Source: Candidatus Cloacimonadota bacterium (GTDB taxonomy: Bacteria; Cloacimonadota; Cloacimonadia; Cloacimonadales; Cloacimonadaceae). Taken from it: DNA of 13,259 nucleotides. Of the stretch, positions 6,472-12,327 are shown one piece after another. The notes beneath the pieces were generated by a model. It ran no database searches. It was not told the origin of the DNA and worked only from the letters and a program-made list of their open reading frames with translations. The position numbers were made by a program, and so were the translations under genes. Every line of letters begins with the position of its first letter. Position 1 is the first letter of the stretch. The stretch lies in the NCBI GenBank assembly GCA_023228285.1, contig JALOBM010000053.1, positions 1-13,259 of the forward strand, read 5' to 3'.

Positions 6472-6954
6472 ATGAAGCTGTATGCATGTGTGTTAGGCTT
6501 GCTAATTGCTTCCGTGGCCGCTTCCACGGCAAATGCTGGCCATGGTGGCCGTGGTATTTTCCGCCACAGAGGATCAGAGACTACAACTGAGTCATTGAAT
6601 GCCCCAATTGATGACGCACCAGTTTACGAACGAGAACACAAGTTATTGAAAGCTCTCAACGCTATGAGAGAGAAATATGGCTTGAAGGCTTTGATTCTAG
6701 ATGTTCAATTACACCGCACCGCTAGACAACACTGTGGTTGGATGTCTAGAACATACAAATTGATCCATCAAGCTGGACATCATGCCGAGAACATTGCAAT
6801 GGGTCAACCAGACGTTGACTCGGTTATGGAAGCTTGGATGAATAGTGACGGTCATCGCGCCAATATCCTCAATCCAAACTATACTAAAGTAGGTATTGCG
6901 GCATATGAATCAGAGGGTGGTGCGATATATTGGTGCCAACAGTTTACTAATTAA
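6472..6954 (+). CDS. Secreted CAP-domain (SCP/PR1/YkwD-like) protein
   Basis: A 160-residue protein. The ATG at 6472 is preceded by AAAGGAG (6458-6464) at good spacing; an in-frame TTG at 6466 is less likely. Residues 1-22 form a signal peptide (MKLYACVLGLLIASVAAS then TANA), with probable cleavage after A22. Residues about 53-160 are a bacterial CAP domain: ALNAMREKYGL helix, HRTARQHCGWM, HHAENIAMG (103-111) and the signature MNSDGHRANIL (123-133). The H and E residues of these motifs line the CAP cavity. C88 and C155 may form a disulfide. The family includes extracellular proteins whose biochemical role in bacteria is largely unknown. Export across the inner membrane is expected, so in a phage it might act on the cell envelope or be released; that is inference. 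Confidence 0.9.
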   Translation: MKLYACVLGLLIASVAASTANAGHGGRGIFRHRGSETTTESLNAPIDDAPVYEREHKLLKALNAMREKYGLKALILDVQLHRTARQHCGWMSRTYKLIHQAGHHAENIAMGQPDVDSVMEAWMNSDGHRANILNPNYTKVGIAAYESEGGAIYWCQQFTN

Positions 6955-6978
6955 GCGTGTACGCTTAGGTGATTGCAG
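6952..6978. other. Short hairpin at CAP stop plus inverted copy of regulatory core
   Basis: TAAGCG/CGCTTA (6952-6957 / 6962-6967, TGTA loop) begins with the stop codon of the CAP gene. It lacks a T-run, so it is a poor terminator. Directly after it the minus strand reads CTGCAATCACC (6978-6968), matching the core of the three direct elements but without the AAAATAC box. Confidence 0.4.
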
Positions 6979-7053
6979 TTACGCGGATTGTGTGTGTATT
7001 TTGCCAAACAGTCTCCGGCGTACGCGGAATTATTTTCTTTTTAAGAAAGAAGT

Positions 7054-7326
7054 ATGATGCCAGATCTCAAATTGAAGATGGGTGTACGTGTCAAGTGCCG
7101 TGTCACTGGACTCGTTGGTATTATTACCGGTAAAACGGAATATATTAACGGTTGTATCCAATGGCTTGTTTCACCACCTGTCGATAAAGAAGGCAAGGTT
7201 GTTGACGGTCGTTGGATCGACACGATTCAATTAGAAATAGTTGATGCAGGTATTTCAGTTGTAGAGCCGGAAGTTCGTCCCGGTGGTCCTCGATCTGATG
7301 CACCACCAACGTCTTATCAGCATTAA
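7054..7326 (+). CDS. Small phage-type protein of unknown function (C-terminal GGPRSDAPP)
   Basis: A 90-residue protein starting MMPDLKLKMGVRVKCRVTG; AAGAAAG lies a few bases before the ATG. The pattern of a short beta-rich domain (G.RVK.RVTGL.GI.TG.TEYINGC), a GRWIDTIQLE segment and a Gly-Pro-rich end GGPRSDAPP resembles a set of uncharacterised phage proteins I recognise by pattern only. The N-terminal part could be an SH3-like barrel. It has no signal peptide or membrane segment. The start could be either of the two adjacent ATGs (7054, 7057). Function is unknown. Confidence 0.8.
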   Translation: MMPDLKLKMGVRVKCRVTGLVGIITGKTEYINGCIQWLVSPPVDKEGKVVDGRWIDTIQLEIVDAGISVVEPEVRPGGPRSDAPPTSYQH

Positions 7327-7369
7327 TAAACGAACGCTATCAGTTTTAAATTAACATTAGGAGGGCCAA

Positions 7370-8107
7370 ATGGCCAAATTGCATCAAATTATCGCGCTCG
7401 CAAAAGGCAAAAAAGCGCGTGCAATATCGGGCCTAACCGAATTGCATAAGCTTCATCAGAAAACCGCACTACTCGACGGAATCGCAAGAACATATCGTCC
7501 GATCAAGGACGATGATGCCGAAAAATTGCCTTCTGAGTCGAAGAAGGTACAATTGCGTGTTTCGGAATCGATTGAAAAAGCCAAGGTGATCTTAACGGAT
7601 GTGATTGATATCGTTGCTACTCAAGACGTTGCGAATACTGAAGCATTCGCAGATGTTGTCGTTGACGGCAACATAGTTATCGAACACGTTCCGGCAACTC
7701 ATCTTTTGTTCCTTGAGAAGCAACTCGTCGATTTGCACACGTTCGTTTCGAAGCTTCCGACGCTTGATCCTTCTGAATCGTGGCATCACGATGACGCGAC
7801 TGATTGCTATGCAAACGAATCAGCCGAAACTATCCGTACAAAGAAGATTCCACGTAATAACGTGAAATATGATGCTACAGATAAACACCCAGCACAGGTT
7901 GAAACCTGGATGGAAGATGTCGCGGTTGGATATTGGTCAACTACCAAGTTTTCTGGTGGTATCCTTGATTCTGATCGACGTGCAATACTTGCCCGAATCA
8001 TCAAACTTCAAGAAGCAGTGCAGACGGCAAGAGGTGAAGCGAATAGCATCGATGTGAAGAACATTTCAATAGCTAAGAAATTCCTTAGCTATGTTTTCGA
8101 TAACTAG
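7370..8107 (+). CDS. Conserved protein of unknown function (DUF7873-like)
   Basis: A 245-residue protein with the best ribosome site in the window, AGGAGG at 7359-7364, 5 bases before the ATG. The basic start MAKLHQIIALAKGKKARA, the middle LLFLEKQLVDLHTFV (about 111-125), RTKKIPRN and HPAQVETW, then a helical C-terminus, match my memory of a family of uncharacterised phage and bacterial proteins, I believe labelled DUF7873; the name is unverified. There is no signal peptide, membrane segment or recognisable catalytic motif. Heptad-like helices suggest a soluble, possibly oligomeric protein. It ends at TAG just before the structured RNA locus, whose first hairpin starts 4 bases later. Its codons are somewhat richer in G+C than those of the glycan genes. 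Confidence 0.82.
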   Translation: MAKLHQIIALAKGKKARAISGLTELHKLHQKTALLDGIARTYRPIKDDDAEKLPSESKKVQLRVSESIEKAKVILTDVIDIVATQDVANTEAFADVVVDGNIVIEHVPATHLLFLEKQLVDLHTFVSKLPTLDPSESWHHDDATDCYANESAETIRTKKIPRNNVKYDATDKHPAQVETWMEDVAVGYWSTTKFSGGILDSDRRAILARIIKLQEAVQTARGEANSIDVKNISIAKKFLSYVFDN

Positions 8108-8198
8108 GAATCATTCGGGCGGTTTATAAGGTTATAGATTAACTAGCCGCCAGAGTGAATTGTAGCGTAGTTTCAATCTCAAACTCATGTTTAGACCA

Positions 8199-8291
8199 GA
8201 GTTGAAATGACAGTTTAGGTTCGACTCCTGATCCCCGCACTTTTAAAGAAAACACGCGGGGGTAGCCCAACGGCAGAGGCAGTTTCAACTC
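8199..8291 (+). tRNA. Circularly permuted tRNA-like sequence (3' half before 5' half)
   Basis: The left half (8199-8239) has a T-arm TTAGG-TTCGACT-CCTGA (8215-8231), acceptor 3' strand TCCCCGC (8232-8238) and discriminator A (8239), with no encoded CCA. After a 16-base linker (8240-8255) the right half (8256-8291) starts with acceptor 5' strand GCGGGGG, then TA, a D-arm GCC-CAACGGCAGA-GGC with the G18G19 pair, A26 and GTTTCAACTC. The acceptor strands pair over 7 bp (one G-U). GTTTCAACTC (8282-8291) pairs with GAGTTGAAAT (8199-8208), 10 bp, in place of the 5-bp anticodon stem. A15 and U48 can form the Levitt pair. No usual anticodon loop with U33 can be made by joining the halves, and position 3-70 is G-C, not the G-U of tmRNA. 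It may thus be a two-piece tRNA-like RNA rather than a decoding tRNA. Confidence 0.75.
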
Positions 8292-8529
8292 AAAAAGATT
8301 TAGATTACCGCTACAATTTCAGCATCGTACCGAGGGCCAAATCTAGTCTCCAGAAAACACAACCATGGATGCCTGTGCAATTCAGGCCGACCGCTCTCGG
8401 GCAGAAAAATTAAGCGGTCGTTGTATAATCGCATTACACATGGGACTTAAACTAAAAACTGGAGTTAAACGGAAAAGTTGGTCCGTGTAATTCGGTACAC
8501 AATTGGGTTTTAACGACCCCATTACAATC

Positions 8530-8567
8530 GCCCCGGTGGATCGGAAATTTCCACTGGGGCATTTTTA
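8530..8567 (+). terminator. Rho-independent terminator
   Basis: GCCCCGGTGGA (8530-8540) pairs with TCCACTGGGGC (8550-8560), 11 bp with one G-U, around a 9-base loop, followed by ATTTTTAT. It ends the structured RNA locus only 4 bases before the ATG of the deaminase gene at 8571, so it also separates that gene from upstream transcription or holds back its translation. Confidence 0.85.
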
Positions 8568-8570
8568 TAG

Positions 8571-8933
8571 ATGTCAAAAATCGATAAATATTTTCGTTTA
8601 GCAAAACAAGTCGCTATGAAAGGCGACTCTTGTGATGCATCTAGGCAGCATCGTCTTGGTGCCGTGGGTATACGTAGTGATGGGATTATTGTATCTGCTA
8701 GTAATATTCCGTGTAGACAACAAAATGCTAGTTCACATGCAGAAGCACGGTTAGTCCGGAAATTAAACCATAGTTCTGAGGTTTTCGTTGTAAGAGTATT
8801 ACGTAATGGTGAACTTGGAAATGCCCACCCGTGTATTAATTGCCAGACGACTATGCGGCTTAGAGGGGTGCGGCGTGCTTATTATTCGATCTCAAATGAT
8901 GATTATGGTATAATTGTCTTCAACCAACGGTAA
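8571..8933 (+). CDS. Small cytidine/deoxycytidylate deaminase-fold protein
   Basis: A 120-residue protein with the zinc deaminase signature: HAE (56-58) and PCINC (87-91) provide the zinc ligands (H56, C88, C91) and the catalytic proton shuttle E58. The family deaminates cytosine in nucleosides, nucleotides or nucleic acids; in phages a dCMP deaminase feeding dUMP to thymidylate synthesis is common, and a dUTPase is present 2.6 kb away. At 120 residues it is shorter than typical dCMP deaminases (about 170-190), and the allosteric parts are not seen. Thus the substrate is uncertain. The start codon lies directly after a strong terminator and has no Shine-Dalgarno site of its own apart from the GGGG of the hairpin's 3' strand, 11 bases away. 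Confidence 0.85.
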   Translation: MSKIDKYFRLAKQVAMKGDSCDASRQHRLGAVGIRSDGIIVSASNIPCRQQNASSHAEARLVRKLNHSSEVFVVRVLRNGELGNAHPCINCQTTMRLRGVRRAYYSISNDDYGIIVFNQR

Positions 8934-8945
8934 TATATATGCTCA

Positions 8946-8974
8946 CTCGAAGATATTTTGAATCTTCGAGGAAC
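8946..8974 (+). promoter_or_regulatory. RBS-masking hairpin before the 46-residue protein
   Basis: CTCGAAGAT (8946-8954) pairs perfectly with ATCTTCGAG (8962-8970). The 3' strand supplies the first three bases of the Shine-Dalgarno GAGGA (8968-8972), 4 bases before the ATG at 8977. Pairing would hide the ribosome site. A 13-codon open frame from ATG 8939 reads across the hairpin and ends in an ATGA overlap with that start, so its translation could open the hairpin. Confidence 0.55.
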
Positions 8975-8976
8975 AC

Positions 8977-9117
8977 ATGAAATTATCATTACTTTGTGAT
9001 GGAATAGTCAGACTTGGCGTCGTAATTTACGAAGGTAAGATAAATTCGTCAAATATTTATGACTTCTATGCTATTATAGGCGGACTACCACGAAAAGAAT
9101 GGGGGCAGTTTATATGA
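8977..9117 (+). CDS. Small hypothetical protein (46 aa)
   Basis: A 46-residue protein beginning MKLSLLCDGIVRLGVVIYEG and ending KEWGQFI. It has a good Shine-Dalgarno site (GAGGA) at proper distance, partly inside a hairpin. I see no known motif. The first 20 residues are mostly hydrophobic but broken by D, R and E, so a membrane segment is doubtful. It could be an internal fragment of a small phage family. The case for a gene rests on the ribosome site and position. Confidence 0.5.
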   Translation: MKLSLLCDGIVRLGVVIYEGKINSSNIYDFYAIIGGLPRKEWGQFI

Positions 9118-9144
9118 CTATTTAAGGAATTCTACAATAACCTA

Positions 9145-10415
9145 ATGACGCAATCATGGAGGGTCGTCCAAGGAAGAGTTATAGATAATGTGATACTTAA
9201 AGCATCACGAAAGTCTACTGATAAATATTGGACACTGGTTGGTCTAGACAAATGGGTTAGTCAAGAAGGCTCACCAGCAATGTGGAAGACGATATATGAC
9301 ATAGCAAAGGGTTTGCCTGAAGTAAAGAAAATTAGCGACAAATTGGTAGTCGGAGAACGCAATATAGAGAAATTCTCAGATAAACTCAACAGCAAATTGC
9401 CACTATTTTCAGCAGAGCAAGTAGCAAATTTGTTTGACTTTGATGATTTAGGTGGTACCACCAGCTCTAGAGGAATATGGTATAAAAACTTGTTCTTCTT
9501 AAACAATATAAGAGAAAGCAATCCAAGAACACCAGCAGAATTAGCACACGCCATTGATAAAATGGTGCAAATGATGCACCACAATTCGATGTTCTTGATA
9601 TATACTTCGAGCGATTTTAAGAAATCGCTCGATGCCGTCAACGCCAAATTTAATGCTTCTGATCCATCTGAATACTGGGTATATGTTGATGATTATATTA
9701 GGCGATCTATTAATAAGATAAGAAGAAAAGAGTTAGGTATTGATATTATACTACCAACAAAGGTCAGTAAGAAAAAATTATTTGCACATAAATCTGACGA
9801 AGACAGATGGGATGAAGGCGAAGACGAAGAAAGTAATGCGATACCAGTAGATGCATCTATATTACGACGGATGCGAAAAGGCGAGCAAGTTCAATATGAA
9901 TCTCCTAAAAATGCTTATAATTATGCGTTGCTACAAGTTAAGGGTCGGTGGCCTGAAGGCGAAAAGATTATTTTACAAGATGCGTGGGCAATTTTACCTT
10001 ATGCGGAACACATCATCAAAGGGAGATGGCCAGAAGGTGAAAAGGCAATATTAGAATTAAAAAATGATCGTGTTGCAGTACAATACGCTATCCGTGTCAT
10101 TAAGGGAAAATGGCCGGAAGCTGAAAAATTGATTGCAAATGATGCAACAAATGCTTTCTATTATGCTAGGGATGTTTTAAAGAAAAGATGGAAACCTGCA
10201 GAAGAAGCAATAATACAACAAAAAATTCTGACGAAGATGATGACCATCCATCCTATACCGCGATTGCCTACGCTACGCAAGTCATTAAAGGGCGGTGGCC
10301 TGAAGTTGAGAAAATCATATTACAATCACCTAATTATTGGGATATTAAAAAATATATTGATGGTATAAAAGAGCCGTGGCCAGAAGGTGAAAAGGCGTTA
10401 GCAAAATTTAAGTAG
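9145..10415 (+). CDS. WPE-repeat protein, split by a -1 frame change
   Basis: The frame opening at 9145 runs to a stop ending at 10368 (407 residues), but protein similarity continues in the -1 frame, which ends at the TAG 10413-10415. Switching at the A6 run around 10219-10226 (CAA CAA AAA then AAT TCT GAC) gives 423 residues. The N-terminal 235 residues show no recognised motif. From about 255 six repeats follow, consensus YAxxVIKGRWPEGEKIIL, with tryptophans at about 269, 295, 323, 349, 385 and 412, spacing 26-28 except for an acidic insert SDEDDD before repeat 5. Repeats with a (R/K)WPExE core occur in phage and other large-virus proteins of unknown function. Repeat 4 is degenerate (RWKPAEE). 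The frame change may be a mutation, a homopolymer sequencing error or programmed slippage. Compact spacing favours the -1 end: the stop overlaps the next gene's Shine-Dalgarno site. Confidence 0.75.
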
Positions 10416-10422
10416 GTGAAAC

Positions 10423-10626
10423 ATGCAATTAAGTAATATGATATCAGAAGATGTTAATGAGACACTAGTTAATGTCGATGGTTTTGGGCGGATGACTAAA
10501 CAACAAGCTATGCAAACTACGGTTACATATCTTAGACAAATGGCTGAAGCATTAGAACAGGGCGTAAACATCCCAACTAATTACTTCGATCTAGCAAAAA
10601 GCCATTATATAGCAGCAATATCATAA
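10423..10626 (+). CDS. Small hypothetical protein (67 aa)
   Basis: A 67-residue protein starting MQLSNMISEDVNETLVNVDG with ribosome site AGGTGA (10414-10419), which overlaps the stop of the WPE-repeat gene. The middle (TKQQAMQTTVTYLRQMAEAL) is an amphipathic helix and the rest is predicted soluble. No known domain is recognised. The close link to the WPE-repeat gene suggests cotranscription. Confidence 0.65.
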   Translation: MQLSNMISEDVNETLVNVDGFGRMTKQQAMQTTVTYLRQMAEALEQGVNIPTNYFDLAKSHYIAAIS

Positions 10627-10634
10627 ACTGCTAA

Positions 10635-10681
10635 CTCCAATGCGATATATCAAAATAGTAAATATATATATCGCATTGGAG
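10635..10681 (+). promoter_or_regulatory. 16-bp hairpin that supplies the Shine-Dalgarno of the GT2/HtrL gene
   Basis: CTCCAATGCGATATAT (10635-10650) pairs perfectly with ATATATCGCATTGGAG (10666-10681) around a 15-base loop. The last four bases GGAG are the ribosome site for the ATG at 10687 (5-base gap) and are paired with CTCC in the hairpin. It resembles a translational switch or thermosensor; transcripts starting in the loop would be free of it, as in some T4 late genes. Confidence 0.65.
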
Positions 10682-10686
10682 AAACT

Positions 10687-12285
10687 ATGAATAAAGTCAA
10701 GTTCCATACAATAGAACAACCAGATTCAGACACAACCACATTTGTCTTGAGCTGTAATAGACTTGATGTTTTAGCTGAGACAATGCAGTCGTTCAAAGAG
10801 ACGCAAGACTATCCTACTAAAATGGTGATAGTCGATGATAGCGGTGTCGAAGATGTCTTCGAACACCTTAAGTTTGTATACGGCGATTGGTGCGATATTA
10901 TCTGTTTCCCGCGTAATCGCAGCCAGTGGTGGGCAATGGATTTTATGGTGTCGTATTGCGATACTGAATATATCTTCTATCTTGAGGATGATTGGAAATT
11001 CCTAAAATCAGGATATCTAAATGACTCTAAGAAGATATTACAGAAATATCGAAATGTTGGCGTCATCGATATTTCATGGAGAACATTTGAAAATGAAGGC
11101 ATCGATAGTTATGATAAGCAGCTGAAAGAATTTAAAGCCGATGATGGCACAACTGTTACTTATTATGACAAGAAAGCATTCACAATTACTGATTACCATT
11201 TGCATTGGTATGGATGGATTGGTAGTCCTAATCTAAAACGTCGTGATGATCTAATATGGCTTGGTCGTGTCGAGAAGTGGCACAACGAATGGAATATTGA
11301 TAGAAAATTTCTGGCACTCGGATACAAAGCAGTTTTCTTAAATGGACAATATGTTGTCCATCTTGGAGATTATTGCAGTGCGATTGCTGGTAGAAGGCCA
11401 GACGATTCTAAAACACCATACGATTTCATACCTGTCGAGTTAAGACACGATAGAATATATCCACAGCTCAATTATCGTTGGCTAGATAAAAACTATCGCC
11501 ATCCACATGACATTACAATAGTGTCAATGATGATTGATTTGAGCAGGGATGACAGAACTTTTGAAGCCCACTATTTAGAGGGAGTCAAAAGACTTCTTGA
11601 TACAAGGCACCGTTTAATATTGCATTGTGATGAGAAATATTTCGATTTGATGAAGAAAATACGTGGTAATCGAGATCTTACTCTCATACCATTCAATATT
11701 GACAATATTGAAAAATGCAGTTACTTCGAAGGCATTCAAAATATTATATCAACGCATAGTTGGATTAACCAATCTAGCTGGATGAAGGACAGCGTTATTG
11801 GATCACGTTACTATATCGCTATGACGTTAATGAAACAACGTATGCTTGATGAGGCCAGTAGAATGAACAATAGTAGTTATTTCTACTGGCTCGACTCTGG
11901 TATCTATAACAGCTTTCATGTTGAGGGACCACTAGACGATTATTACTTCACCAGAATACCAAAAGACAAGTTTTTTATAACATCATATCCATACTACACG
12001 AATTCTGAAGTACATGGCTATAATATGGGCAGAATGATAGAACGATGTATGAGGAATCCGTACTATGTGTGCCGCGCAACGCTATTTGGTGGAACAAAGC
12101 AACAAATTCAACAAATGACCGATCTGTTTTATTCTGAAGTTGATCTGTCAGTTAAGAATGGGTGTGTTGGGACTGAAGAAGCAATTTACACGATGCTTAG
12201 CGTTTTGCAACCTGATTTATTCCATAGAGTCGAAATGCCAACGGGCGACATTAAGTACTTCTTAAAAACATTAAAGAGATATTGA
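10687..12285 (+). CDS. GT2-like domain fused to HtrL/YibB-type glycosyltransferase domain
   Basis: A 532-residue two-domain protein. The N-terminal part (about 15-240) is GT-A-like: TTTFVLSCNRLDVLAETMQSF opens the Rossmann-like half, VIVDDS (48-53) is the nucleotide-binding end of a strand, and YLEDDW (98-103) is the DxD-like metal site. The C-terminal part (about 275-532) matches the HtrL/YibB (WlaTC-type) pattern: TIVSMMIDLSRDDRTF, LILHCDEK, YFYWLDSGI (398-406) and late TEEAIYTML. In cellular forms that family is associated with lipopolysaccharide-type loci. Both domains probably transfer sugars in succession; specificity is unknown. The gene has a Shine-Dalgarno GGAG hidden in a hairpin (10635-10681). 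It is 42 bases from the next GT4 gene on the same strand. Confidence 0.8.
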   Translation: MNKVKFHTIEQPDSDTTTFVLSCNRLDVLAETMQSFKETQDYPTKMVIVDDSGVEDVFEHLKFVYGDWCDIICFPRNRSQWWAMDFMVSYCDTEYIFYLEDDWKFLKSGYLNDSKKILQKYRNVGVIDISWRTFENEGIDSYDKQLKEFKADDGTTVTYYDKKAFTITDYHLHWYGWIGSPNLKRRDDLIWLGRVEKWHNEWNIDRKFLALGYKAVFLNGQYVVHLGDYCSAIAGRRPDDSKTPYDFIPVELRHDRIYPQLNYRWLDKNYRHPHDITIVSMMIDLSRDDRTFEAHYLEGVKRLLDTRHRLILHCDEKYFDLMKKIRGNRDLTLIPFNIDNIEKCSYFEGIQNIISTHSWINQSSWMKDSVIGSRYYIAMTLMKQRMLDEASRMNNSSYFYWLDSGIYNSFHVEGPLDDYYFTRIPKDKFFITSYPYYTNSEVHGYNMGRMIERCMRNPYYVCRATLFGGTKQQIQQMTDLFYSEVDLSVKNGCVGTEEAIYTMLSVLQPDLFHRVEMPTGDIKYFLKTLKRY

Positions 12286-12327
12286 TACAAGCAAGTATTT
12301 AAATATCATCAAATAAGGAACATAACA

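Larger units (their letters stand above)
8112..8567 (+). ncRNA. Structured RNA locus containing the permuted tRNA-like sequence
   Basis: About 455 bases without a protein gene, dense in pairing on the plus strand. Left part: hairpin CATTC + GGCGGTT pairing with AGCCGCC + GAGTG (8112-8116, 8118-8124 / 8145-8151, 8153-8157). AATTGTAGCG (8158-8167) pairs perfectly with CGCTACAATT (8309-8318), enclosing the tRNA-like halves. AGATTT (8296-8301) can pair with AAATCT (8339-8344), which would form a pseudoknot with that helix. Right part: a three-way junction closed by ACAA/TTGT (8359-8362 / 8421-8424) holding GCCTG/CAGGC and CGACCGCT/AGCGGTCG (8371-8387, 8388-8420), then ATTACAC/GTGTAAT (8433-8439 / 8485-8491). 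A strong terminator ends it. The layout, with acceptor piece first, linker, then a longer structured piece, recalls permuted two-piece tmRNA genes, but I find no tmRNA tag. Confidence 0.6.

Noticed and set aside
8256..8530. Ordinary tRNA starting at GCGGGGG with its own downstream 3' half
   Set aside because: No TTCRANY T-loop or CCCCCGC acceptor strand occurs downstream; the only matching strand is upstream at 8232-8238.
8292..8530. tmRNA tag reading frame
   Set aside because: All three frames were read; none ends in the usual hydrophobic -AA peptide before a stop, and the G3-U70 identity pair is missing.
8112..8567. Permuted group I intron around the tRNA-like halves
   Set aside because: The order would fit a permuted intron-exon gene and TCTAGTCTCC (8342-8351) hints at a P7 strand, but I find no matching GACTA strand, no guide for a P1 helix and no join giving a normal anticodon loop.
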